Assembly: GCF_013283875.1 (NCBI RefSeq)
Contig: NZ_CP054139.1
Span: forward strand, 5,146,001 to 5,210,000
Length of the DNA: 64,000 bases
Direction of reading: 5' to 3'
Origin: Mucilaginibacter mali
GTDB taxonomy: Bacteria; Bacteroidota; Bacteroidia; Sphingobacteriales; Sphingobacteriaceae
Shown one piece after another: positions 44,974-52,136 of this stretch (position 1 is its first letter; each line of letters starts with the position of its first letter). A program made the position numbers and the translations under genes. Under the pieces are notes generated by a model. It saw only the letters and a list, made by a program, of their open reading frames with translations. It searched no databases and was not told the origin of the DNA.

Positions 44974-45750
44974 CTACGCTCCCTTTTTGGTGTTTAAACT
45001 TTGCATTAGCTGATCGTACAGATCGGTGCCCTTGGTTTTTTGCGGTTTAAGCTTTTTGATAGTTGGCCGTTTCCCTTTAGCCTTGGCGTGGATGATCTTC
45101 AGCAACTCGTTATGGTAATCATCCTTATATTTAGATACATCAAATTTTTCCGAATATTGATTGATGAGTGCCAAACCAACTTCCAGTTCTTTTTTGGTGA
45201 TGCTTACTTCTTTGACTACACCAATCTCATCTGTTCCGCGGATCTCCTGCCCAAAGCGCATGCGGGTGACCACCAGCACGCCATCAACCGGGTGTACCAG
45301 GCACAGGTTCTCGGTACTGCGCAGTACAAAACGGGCAAGACCGGCTTTTTGGGCCTTGGTCATGGCCTGTATCAGCAGCGAATAGGCTTTGTTGTTTTTG
45401 GTGTCCGGTTCGGCATAGTACGATGTTTCATAGAACATGGGGTTAACCTCGTCGATATTCACGAAGCTTTCGATCTCGATGATCTTGCTTTTTTCGGGGG
45501 CGGCATCTTCAAAATCGCGTTCTTCCAGCACCACATAGTCTTCATCTATCTTGTAGCCTTTCACAATTTTATCGTAGGGCACTTCCTTATGCGTATGCTC
45601 GTTCACCCGCAGATACCGGATGCGCGCATGATCGCGGCTATCCAGCATGTCCAAACTAAGCGCGCTGCTCTGCACCGCCGAGTACAGTTTGATGGGAATA
45701 CTCACCAACCCAAAACCTATAGAACCCTTCCAGATCGATCTCATAATCAA
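44974..45750 (-). CDS. ku: Ku homodimer DNA end-binding protein
   Basis: A 258-residue bacterial Ku. SIWKGSIGFGLVSIPIKLYSA at the N-terminus and HEVPYDKIVKGYKIDEDYVVL-type central ring residues are characteristic. The C-terminus is Lys-rich (KAKGKRPTIKKLKPQKTKG), as in other bacterial Ku proteins where it recruits LigD. It is first in the ku-ligD operon. Confidence 0.95.
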   Translation of the reverse strand: MIMRSIWKGSIGFGLVSIPIKLYSAVQSSALSLDMLDSRDHARIRYLRVNEHTHKEVPYDKIVKGYKIDEDYVVLEERDFEDAAPEKSKIIEIESFVNIDEVNPMFYETSYYAEPDTKNNKAYSLLIQAMTKAQKAGLARFVLRSTENLCLVHPVDGVLVVTRMRFGQEIRGTDEIGVVKEVSITKKELEVGLALINQYSEKFDVSKYKDDYHNELLKIIHAKAKGKRPTIKKLKPQKTKGTDLYDQLMQSLNTKKGA

Positions 45751-45821
45751 TTATTATTGATTAATTATAACCAATGGAATGGGGAAAGGGTTTTGTAGCA
45801 AGGAAGTTTAGAATAACGACC

Positions 45822-45956
45822 TGTCATTTCGAACGAGCCGGAGAGGGCTTGTGTAGGAGGGGTGAGGAGAAATCTTGTAAGCACAGCCGGTCGCACGTAT
45901 AAGATTTCTCACCCTTGCCCCGCTATTAGCCCTCCCGGTAAGGGTTCGAAATGACA
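45822..45956. repeat. Palindromic dispersed repeat, family A, copy 3
   Basis: TGTCATTTCGAACGA at the left, TTCGAAATGACA at the right; inside GAGAAATCTTGTAAG is mirrored by CGTATAAGATTTCTC. It lies between a minus-strand gene end and the ku 5' region. Confidence 0.75.
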
Positions 45957-45992
45957 AGCTGTTGTTAGGAGCGCCCGTTTAGAGAGAGGCGC

Positions 45993-46724
45993 CTACTTCA
46001 TCTTCGCGTAATTCTTCACATCAAATATCCGCGCGTCCATATCCGGTGCTTCCTTATAATCCGAATAAGTTTCTACCTGCAGTAACTTACCGCCAAAGTA
46101 AAAGCTGGCCCGGGTTTCGCTCCAGCCGCCGCCTATTTTTACGTGGTTTTCAAAAATGCATTCTTCTTTAGTGCCGCGGGTTTGTTCTATCATGCGCACC
46201 AGGTAAAGGTCCTTTTTATCCACCCAAAGCTGGTTGCTGGTCACGTCATCCTTGCTGTTTGTGCCGATAACATAAACAGGCTTGTCCTTCCATGTGGTTT
46301 CGTACGATTTGGTCAGATCATAGCCGGATGTCTTCAACTTGGCCGTTACCGCATCCCATGGCGTAAAATACAGGCCGCCTAACAGAAATATCAGGTCGTT
46401 CTCATCCTTGGTGGCTGTGCGCAACTGACCGTTACGAAAGTTATAGGTAGAGTCGCCGCGGAAGATGATGGTATTGCCATTCTCCAACGGTTCAATATCA
46501 ATGCGCAGCTTATCCGGTGCCAGCATGGCCTCGTGCCAGGTTTGCGTGCTCTTTAACGAATCGTTACGGTAACGCTCGGTCTTCTGCGTGAAGGTAAGCG
46601 TGCGGTGCCATTTACCGGCATAGCGGCTGTACATCATTTTTAACACATCTTCGCCGGTACTTGGGGCGGTGAAAGAGAAAAGGACAGATGTGATTAGGGA
46701 GGATAGTAATAATTTGGTTTTCAT
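45993..46724 (-). CDS. Exported LolA-like protein of unknown role
   Basis: A 243-residue protein with a signal peptide (~1-18). The mature part consists of beta strands with W-x-x-LTFTQKTERYRNDS, MLAPDKLRIDIEPL and DLYLVRMIEQTRG segments, suggesting a LolA/outer-membrane lipoprotein-sorting fold used in Bacteroidota for unknown ligands. No lipobox is visible. It is monocistronic. The fold assignment is tentative. Confidence 0.62.
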   Translation of the reverse strand: MKTKLLLSSLITSVLFSFTAPSTGEDVLKMMYSRYAGKWHRTLTFTQKTERYRNDSLKSTQTWHEAMLAPDKLRIDIEPLENGNTIIFRGDSTYNFRNGQLRTATKDENDLIFLLGGLYFTPWDAVTAKLKTSGYDLTKSYETTWKDKPVYVIGTNSKDDVTSNQLWVDKKDLYLVRMIEQTRGTKEECIFENHVKIGGGWSETRASFYFGGKLLQVETYSDYKEAPDMDARIFDVKNYAKMK

Positions 46725-46854
46725 GCTGATGGAATTGGTAATTAAAGATAGCAGATTTATGATTGGGCAGGTGTCAATGTGCGAAAATCACCCTAAAAGG
46801 GGGATGGGTAAAAAGGGAAGCTTATAAGATTTATGCAATACAAGAAGCAACAAA

Positions 46855-46986
46855 ATTCATTGTCGTCCCATTTATGGGGTGGATTAGAGCTTGAAATGGC
46901 TGACTTTTGCCAGGACATAGTGCAATTCGGCTAAAGCCATCTAATTTACGCTATAGTCCGTTGACTAAAGTCAACGGCAATGAAAG
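46855..46986. repeat. MITE-like element, copy 1
   Basis: Bounded by ATTCATTGTCGT and ACGGCAATGAAA, each one base off from the ends of copy 2. It shares most of its interior with copy 2 (CCCATTTATGGG, CAATTCGGCTAAAGCC). Confidence 0.7.
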
Positions 46987-47004
46987 CATGTTTAGATGTG
47001 ATTT

Positions 47005-47132
47005 ATTCATTGCCGTCCCATTTATGGGACGGATTAGAGCCAAAGAAGCTGGCTTTAGCCAAAACATAGTGCAATTCGGCTAAAGCCAGCTTGTTTACGG
47101 TGTTCCGTTGACTAAAGCCAACGGCAATGAAT
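47005..47132. repeat. MITE-like element, copy 2, with perfect 12-bp terminal inverted repeats
   Basis: 128 bp from ATTCATTGCCGT to its exact reverse complement ACGGCAATGAAT. Inside are GGCTTTAGCC/GGCTAAAGCC and CCGTTG/CAACGG inversions. It contains no credible gene. Together the two copies occupy most of the 46725-47196 gap. Confidence 0.75.
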
Positions 47133-47155
47133 GTCATGGTTGTTATCAAACCCAT

Positions 47156-47192
47156 TAAAAAAAGAGAAGAGCGGCTCATTGGCCGCTCTTCT
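47156..47192 (-). terminator. Terminator of the GMC oxidoreductase operon
   Basis: An 11-bp stem (AGAAGAGCGGC / GCCGCTCTTCT) with a six-base loop, followed on the minus strand by a T run. Confidence 0.88.
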
Positions 47193-47196
47193 TGTT

Positions 47197-47826
47197 TTAC
47201 ACCTTCACATTCTCCATCCCATACTGCTTCAGCACATCGGCCGGTACACCTTCCCATTTGTGGGGCTGGTTGCCCATGTAGCCAATATCGGCCAGGCCAA
47301 TTTTACTGGTGAAGAAGCCGGTTGATACCAGGTCGCGCATGCGATTGAAAAAGGCCACGCCCTGCATCATTTCGGGTTTGGCTTTAGCCGGGTAGGCAAT
47401 ATCGGTTACCATGGCAATCTGCTGATCGTGTGTGCAATCGGTAAAGGCATGGTCGTAGCGGTTAAAGCATTGAATGTCCAGCCATTTCAGGCCGCCGCGC
47501 AGGGGCACCTGGTGATCGGGCATATCTTTAACGATGAATTCGATAAATTCAGGCACCTTAGCATCCGATGCGCTGCCTGACTTCTCATCCTTGGGGATAA
47601 TAATATCGCCCAGTACGGTAATGGTAGCCATTTCGTGCGGGGTGAAAAAAGTATCGGCCATCAGTTTTTTATCGCGGTCGATCTCAAATTGCTGGCGACC
47701 GTCTACCGGGCCTGATGGAGTTTCGGCCGCTGTTTCTTCGGCCGCTTTTGGCTTACAGGCATCCAGCAATACCGCTGTAGACAGGGTGGTTAAGCCAAGG
47801 GCTTTAAGGGAGTCACGTCTGTTCAT
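47197..47826 (-). CDS. Gluconate 2-dehydrogenase subunit 3-family protein, Tat-type lipoprotein
   Basis: A 209-residue small subunit. The N-terminus NRRDSLKALG resembles a twin-arginine signal and LLDAC (C25) a lipobox. MATITVLGDIIIPKDEKSGSA is the family motif. In sugar dehydrogenases this subunit brings the flavin subunit to the periplasm. The GMC gene upstream ends 12 bp away and has no signal of its own, which fits co-export (inference). Confidence 0.85.
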   Translation of the reverse strand: MNRRDSLKALGLTTLSTAVLLDACKPKAAEETAAETPSGPVDGRQQFEIDRDKKLMADTFFTPHEMATITVLGDIIIPKDEKSGSASDAKVPEFIEFIVKDMPDHQVPLRGGLKWLDIQCFNRYDHAFTDCTHDQQIAMVTDIAYPAKAKPEMMQGVAFFNRMRDLVSTGFFTSKIGLADIGYMGNQPHKWEGVPADVLKQYGMENVKV

Positions 47827-47838
47827 AATATCTTGATG

Positions 47839-49581
47839 TTAAACGTTCAGTTTTTGGCGTTGTGATAAAATGTATTCGGCGGTACGCATGCTCAGCGCAA
47901 GGATGGTCCAGGTGGCGTTCTTATCGCCCTGCTGCACAAACGGCGCGGCATCTACCACAAACAGGTTCTTGCAATCGTGTGCCTGGCAATATTTGTTCAG
48001 GGCCGATTTTTTCGGATCGTCGCCCATACGGATGGTACCCACCTCGTGGATGATGCGGCCCGGTGCTTCCAGGCCATAATTGGTATCGGCACCCGGAATG
48101 TTCCCGGTAATGATAGCCCCCATGTTATGTAAGATCTCCTGGAAGGTATCTATCATGTGCTTGGCTTGTTTTACTTCGGCATCGGTCCACTTGTAGTGGA
48201 ATTTCAGTACCGGGATACCGTATTTATCTACCACTTTATCATCTATCTCACAATAGTTGTCTTCGCGGGCTATAGCGGTACCGCGACCGGCCATACCTAC
48301 GCCTGTACCGTAGAAACGACGGTAATCGTTCTTCAGGTCGGCACCAAAGCCGCCAGCATCTTTTGGTTTGCCGTCTTTACCGGGAACCAGTCCGTTTTTG
48401 TTGTGGATGCCGTTGGCGAAGCCGTAACCCGGCATGCCCATGCCGCCACCGTATTCGATGTGGTAACCGCGCGGGAAATCCAGTTTCTTATTATCCAGCC
48501 ACCATGGCGAGTAGATGTGCACACTGCCCACGCCGTCTTCGTTATAGCGCTTGCGGTCCAGTAGTTGCGGTAAGAAACCGCCAAGGCTTGCACCGGTACT
48601 ATCGTGCAGGTATTTACCCACCACGCCGCTGCTGTTGGCTAAACCGCCGGGGTGTTGTTCTGATTTTGAGTTCAGCAGCAAACGAGCCGATTCGCAGGCG
48701 CTGGCACCCAGGATAACGATCTTGGCTTTTACCTGGTACTCCTGCATGTCGTCTTTATTCACATAGCTTACGCCGGTGGCCAGGCCCTCCTTATCAGTCA
48801 ACACCTCGCGCACCATGGCGTTCGATATCACCTTCAGGTTGCCGGTCTTCATGGCCGGGATAACCAGGCATGATGAAGCCGAGAAATCGCCATAAATTTT
48901 ACAGCCGCGGCCGCACTGTCCGCAGAAGAAGCATGCGCCACGGTCTTTATTACCCGGCAAAGCTTCCGTCAGTACCGAACCGCGGCCCGGGATTACTTTC
49001 ACGCCCGCCTTATCGGCACCTTGTTTAATGAACAACTCGTTCAGCTTTGGCTTTGGCGGGGGCAGGAAGATGCCATCCGGCTCATTCTCCAGATTCTCCA
49101 CCGTGCCGTAAACGCCTATCATGCGGTCTACCTTATCGTAAAAAGGTTTTACCTCGTCGTAGGTGATCGGCCAATCATCGGTCAAACCATCTAAGTGGTG
49201 GCTTTTAAAATCGTTAGGGCCCATGCGCAGCGAGATGCGGCCCCAGTGATTGGTACGGCCGCCCAGCATACGGGCACGGAACCAGTTAAATTCTGTTTTA
49301 TCTTTTGTAGTGTATGGCTCGCCATCCAGCTGCCAGCCGCCATAAGCGCCGTCAAAATCGCCAAATGGACGCGTAGTGCCCGCGCCGCGGCGTGGCGACT
49401 CGTAAGGGAATTTCAGCTGGTGCGAGTCTTTAGCCGGGTCCCACCAGGGGCCGGCCTCCAGCATTAATACTTTTAAACCGCCATGCGCCAGTACGTAACC
49501 GGCCATGCCGCCACCCGCCCCCGATCCAACTACAATGGCATCGTAAACTGTGGTCGACTTTTTGATCTGCAGATCGCTCAT
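47839..49581 (-). CDS. GMC-family FAD oxidoreductase with a ferredoxin-like cysteine motif
   Basis: A 580-residue flavoenzyme. IVVGSGAGGGMAGYVLA (17-32) binds FAD; RMLGGRTNHWGR (104-115) and the C-terminal HEVGTIRMGDD and VVDAAPFVQQGDKNAT blocks are GMC hallmarks. Residues 217-227 read CFFCGQCGRGC, a C-x2-C-x2-C-x3-C pattern that could bind a 4Fe-4S cluster. Relatives with this small subunit oxidise sugars, in some cases to 3-keto sugars. The upstream gene encodes a DUF1080 (3-keto-disaccharide hydrolase) protein, 12 bp away. The substrate is unknown. Confidence 0.88.
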   Translation of the reverse strand: MSDLQIKKSTTVYDAIVVGSGAGGGMAGYVLAHGGLKVLMLEAGPWWDPAKDSHQLKFPYESPRRGAGTTRPFGDFDGAYGGWQLDGEPYTTKDKTEFNWFRARMLGGRTNHWGRISLRMGPNDFKSHHLDGLTDDWPITYDEVKPFYDKVDRMIGVYGTVENLENEPDGIFLPPPKPKLNELFIKQGADKAGVKVIPGRGSVLTEALPGNKDRGACFFCGQCGRGCKIYGDFSASSCLVIPAMKTGNLKVISNAMVREVLTDKEGLATGVSYVNKDDMQEYQVKAKIVILGASACESARLLLNSKSEQHPGGLANSSGVVGKYLHDSTGASLGGFLPQLLDRKRYNEDGVGSVHIYSPWWLDNKKLDFPRGYHIEYGGGMGMPGYGFANGIHNKNGLVPGKDGKPKDAGGFGADLKNDYRRFYGTGVGMAGRGTAIAREDNYCEIDDKVVDKYGIPVLKFHYKWTDAEVKQAKHMIDTFQEILHNMGAIITGNIPGADTNYGLEAPGRIIHEVGTIRMGDDPKKSALNKYCQAHDCKNLFVVDAAPFVQQGDKNATWTILALSMRTAEYILSQRQKLNV

Positions 49582-49593
49582 AAATACAAAAGG

Positions 49594-50313
49594 CTATAAT
49601 TGTTTAATTTTAATATTTCTCCACGCGCTCGAACCCGGGTGTTGCTGCAGCGCTATTTTGCCCTTGGCTACCTTTGCAAAATCGGCAAAAGCCTTGTTGG
49701 CAAACTTGCTGCTGGCTATCATTTTATTCCACTCATCGCTGCCCATCTGGCCCTCGAAGGTTTTGATGCCGTTCAGGTAGAAGGTTAAGTGACCTTTGTT
49801 TTGGATGATGCGCACCTGGTTCCATTCGCCAACAGGTTTGGGTTTAGATACCGATGCATCGCCCGCCATATCGTAAAGGCAGCCGGCCAGGTGGTTTTCT
49901 TTTTTATTGTCGGATGCATCAATATTATCCAGTACCTGCATCTCGGGGCCGGTTTCATAAGTGGCCTGGTGTTTTGGCGATTCCTGAATGTCGAAGATGA
50001 TGCCGCTGTTGCTGCCTTTGGCTACTTTCCATTCCAGGTTCAGCTCGTAGTTTTCAAACTCATCGTTGGTAACAATGTCGCCGCCCCCGCTGTTGGGTTT
50101 TGTCGGGTCGAAGATGATGGCACCATCCTGCACCTGCCATTTAGAACCTACGGTATCGCGCAGGTAGGTATGCCAGCCTTTGGTGGTCTTACCGTCGAAC
50201 AGCAGTTTCCAGCCGTCCTTCTTTTCTTTTTTGGTTAGTGTATTGGGGGCTTGCGCCATAGCGGCCTGCGCGCAAAACGCGGATGCCAGTAAAAAAATTA
50301 CGGGTGCTTTCAT
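49594..50313 (-). CDS. DUF1080 / 3-keto-disaccharide hydrolase-family protein, secreted
   Basis: A 239-residue exported beta-sandwich protein. Starting at 50313 gives a clean signal (to AMAQ, residue 21), whereas an in-frame ATG at 50442 would add a 43-residue non-signal stretch. LLFDGKTTKGWHTY, NYELNLEWKVAKGSNSGI and the C-terminal GSSAWRNIKIKQL are family blocks. Some members hydrolyse 3-keto-glycosides. It heads the operon with the GMC oxidoreductase and its small subunit, so the three may oxidise and then cleave a glycoside in the periplasm. Confidence 0.85.
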   Translation of the reverse strand: MKAPVIFLLASAFCAQAAMAQAPNTLTKKEKKDGWKLLFDGKTTKGWHTYLRDTVGSKWQVQDGAIIFDPTKPNSGGGDIVTNDEFENYELNLEWKVAKGSNSGIIFDIQESPKHQATYETGPEMQVLDNIDASDNKKENHLAGCLYDMAGDASVSKPKPVGEWNQVRIIQNKGHLTFYLNGIKTFEGQMGSDEWNKMIASSKFANKAFADFAKVAKGKIALQQHPGSSAWRNIKIKQL

Positions 50314-50519
50314 TGGCTTTTTTATTGGGCCGATCAGAACCAGCCCGGGGTATGTATTGGTTAATAAACAAATATTCTGAATTAACTTGAGTATTGCAAT
50401 AGCTGAACGGATGCTACGGAGCAGCAGGCTAAATATGTACATACATGGCTCAATGGGTTTGTGTATTGTTTTGTATATTTACTAAGCCGTAGCGTGTACC
50501 TTACTTAAAATTACCGTGT

Positions 50520-51032
50520 ATGAAAACAGCCGCTATTTTTTTAATAATTATTTGCAACATTTTTGGGATGGAGCAAAAAGCAAGCATAAAAAGCGCGCAC
50601 GCCGCACCCTGCATATCCCTGGCCGAAGCCGAAAAAGTTTTGGGCGAACCGGCTGTATTGCTTAATAACACTACCAGCGAAAAGGACGGCATCAGGGAAA
50701 GCAATTGTGGCTATGCCGCAAAAACTGCCGACCCCGAAAAGCACGTAACTGGCAGTGTTTATGTTACCGTTAAGCAATACCCCAGTGCCGCCGCCGCGCA
50801 AAAGGCTTATACCGATATTGTTGTTGCCAACCGCATGATGGCCGGGCAGGAAAAGGTAGCCATCGGCGATGAGGGCTATTACCATACTGACGGCGAACAT
50901 TTTCATCTTTTTATTTTCAGGAAAGACCGGGAAATGGCGGCGATGAAGATCAATAAGATCACCAGTAAAACATCACTGCCGGAATTGCGGAAACTGGCGG
51001 AGGCAATGGCGGGGAAGAGGGCCACGTTGTAA
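50520..51032 (+). CDS. Secreted protein of unknown function
   Basis: A 170-residue protein with an N-terminal hydrophobic segment (~1-16) and two cysteines (C31 and C63 by count) that could form a disulfide. Ala-rich helices (SAAAAQKAYTDIVVANR) and short strands follow. No family was recognised. It precedes an ankyrin gene by 52 bp with a palindrome between. Confidence 0.6.
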   Translation: MKTAAIFLIIICNIFGMEQKASIKSAHAAPCISLAEAEKVLGEPAVLLNNTTSEKDGIRESNCGYAAKTADPEKHVTGSVYVTVKQYPSAAAAQKAYTDIVVANRMMAGQEKVAIGDEGYYHTDGEHFHLFIFRKDREMAAMKINKITSKTSLPELRKLAEAMAGKRATL

Positions 51033-51040
51033 CATTAACC

Positions 51041-51069
51041 GTAGCGATTGGTTTCAAACCCATCGCTAC
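51041..51069. repeat. 29-bp palindrome, second copy
   Basis: GTAGCGATTGGTTTC and its near-mirror; 28 of 29 bases match 8341-8369. Confidence 0.75.
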
Positions 51070-51084
51070 TAACGCAGAATATCC

Positions 51085-51951
51085 ATGAAAACCACCGACA
51101 TTACCGATCTCATTTTCCTGCAAGCCGTAAACGCTTTGGATGCCGGCCGGCTTAACGAATTGCAAAGCCTTGTAGCGCAACATCCATACTTGCTGCGCGA
51201 CAGACTGATCACTCCAGATGAAGAGGGCTATTTTAAAGACCCCTACCTGGTTTGGTTTGTAGCCGATAATCCCATCCGCAATGAAAAATTGCCATCCAAT
51301 ATTGTTGAGGTTACCCGCTTTTTAGTTGATGCCGTTAAGCGCGAGGCCCCCGATACCTGGCAACAGCAACTTACTTATACACTTGGGTTGGTAGCTACCG
51401 GTCGTATCCCGCGCGAGAGCGGCAAGCAAATAGCCATGATGGATGTGCTGATCAACGCCGGCGCTACACCGGGCGGTGGCATGGGTGCTATCGCCCATGG
51501 GAATATCGATGCGGCCAATCACCTGCTGGACAGGGGCGGAAAGATCACGCTCCCGGCGGCGATGATACTTGGACGAAAAGCGGATGTTGACCGTTTGCTC
51601 AACAAGGCTACCGGTAACGAAAAGCTAACCGCGTTAACCGCCGCAGCCTTTTATGGTAAGGCCGATATGGTGAAACACCTGCTTGACCTGGGTGTTGACC
51701 CCAATGGTTACTCCTCTCAGGATACCGGCTTCCATTCGCATGCTACGCCACTGCATCAGGCCATATATTCCACATCGCTCGATGCCGTAAAATTACTGGT
51801 TGAAGCCGGCGCGAGTTTAACCGCGACAGACAAAGCCTATAACGGTACACCTTTAGGCTGGGCCATGTATATGCAAACCGAAACCGATAGCGAAGCCGAT
51901 AAGGCGGCATATGCCCGGATAGAAGCCTACCTAAAATCATTAAACCCATAA
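51085..51951 (+). CDS. Ankyrin-repeat protein
   Basis: A 288-residue protein with no signal peptide. Ankyrin repeats are clearest at AAFYGKADMVKHLLDLGVDPN and TPLHQAIYSTSLDAVKLLVEAGASL. An N-terminal helical part (LQAVNALDAGRLNELQSLVAQHPYLL) is also repeat-like. It probably binds another protein. A fragment of a VOC-family gene starts 4 bp after its stop. Confidence 0.85.
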   Translation: MKTTDITDLIFLQAVNALDAGRLNELQSLVAQHPYLLRDRLITPDEEGYFKDPYLVWFVADNPIRNEKLPSNIVEVTRFLVDAVKREAPDTWQQQLTYTLGLVATGRIPRESGKQIAMMDVLINAGATPGGGMGAIAHGNIDAANHLLDRGGKITLPAAMILGRKADVDRLLNKATGNEKLTALTAAAFYGKADMVKHLLDLGVDPNGYSSQDTGFHSHATPLHQAIYSTSLDAVKLLVEAGASLTATDKAYNGTPLGWAMYMQTETDSEADKAAYARIEAYLKSLNP

Positions 51952-51955
51952 GACG

Positions 51956-52033
51956 ATGGAGTTTGAAAAAGCCGTGCCTACATTTTATTCAACCGATGTG
52001 GCTAAGAACCTGGAATACTTTACCGAAAGGTGA
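51956..52033 (+). pseudogene. Remnant of a VOC/glyoxalase-family gene
   Basis: A 25-codon frame reads MEFEKAVPTFYSTDVAKN then LEYFTER and a TGA. It resembles the start of VOC proteins (KAVPILYSTDVAKSL... type). The expected continuation (~100 residues) is missing, so this is likely the 5' stub of a deleted gene. Confidence 0.6.
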
Positions 52034-52057
52034 AGTGGGGTAAAACGATTTAAATGT

Positions 52058-52085
52058 GTAGAGCCAGATAATTATCTGGCTCTAC
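52058..52085. repeat. Perfect 28-bp palindrome
   Basis: GTAGAGCCAGATAA and its exact reverse complement. It lies between the VOC remnant and the OstA-like gene end and could serve as a bidirectional terminator. Confidence 0.7.
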
Positions 52086-52136
52086 GTAATGCTATACAAT
52101 TACCGCCCGCTCTTCATGCGGAGTCGCCGGGCTAAT

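Noticed and set aside
46855..47325. Possible small genes inside the MITE-like elements
   Set aside because: The frames consist of repeat sequence and show no domain, start context or conservation pattern.
50314..50442. Long N-terminal extension of the DUF1080 protein
   Set aside because: The extension has no signal character, whereas the downstream ATG gives a typical signal peptide.
50520..51951. Secreted hypothetical plus ankyrin protein as an effector/immunity pair
   Set aside because: No toxin domain, export tag or immunity motif is visible and a repeat lies between the two.
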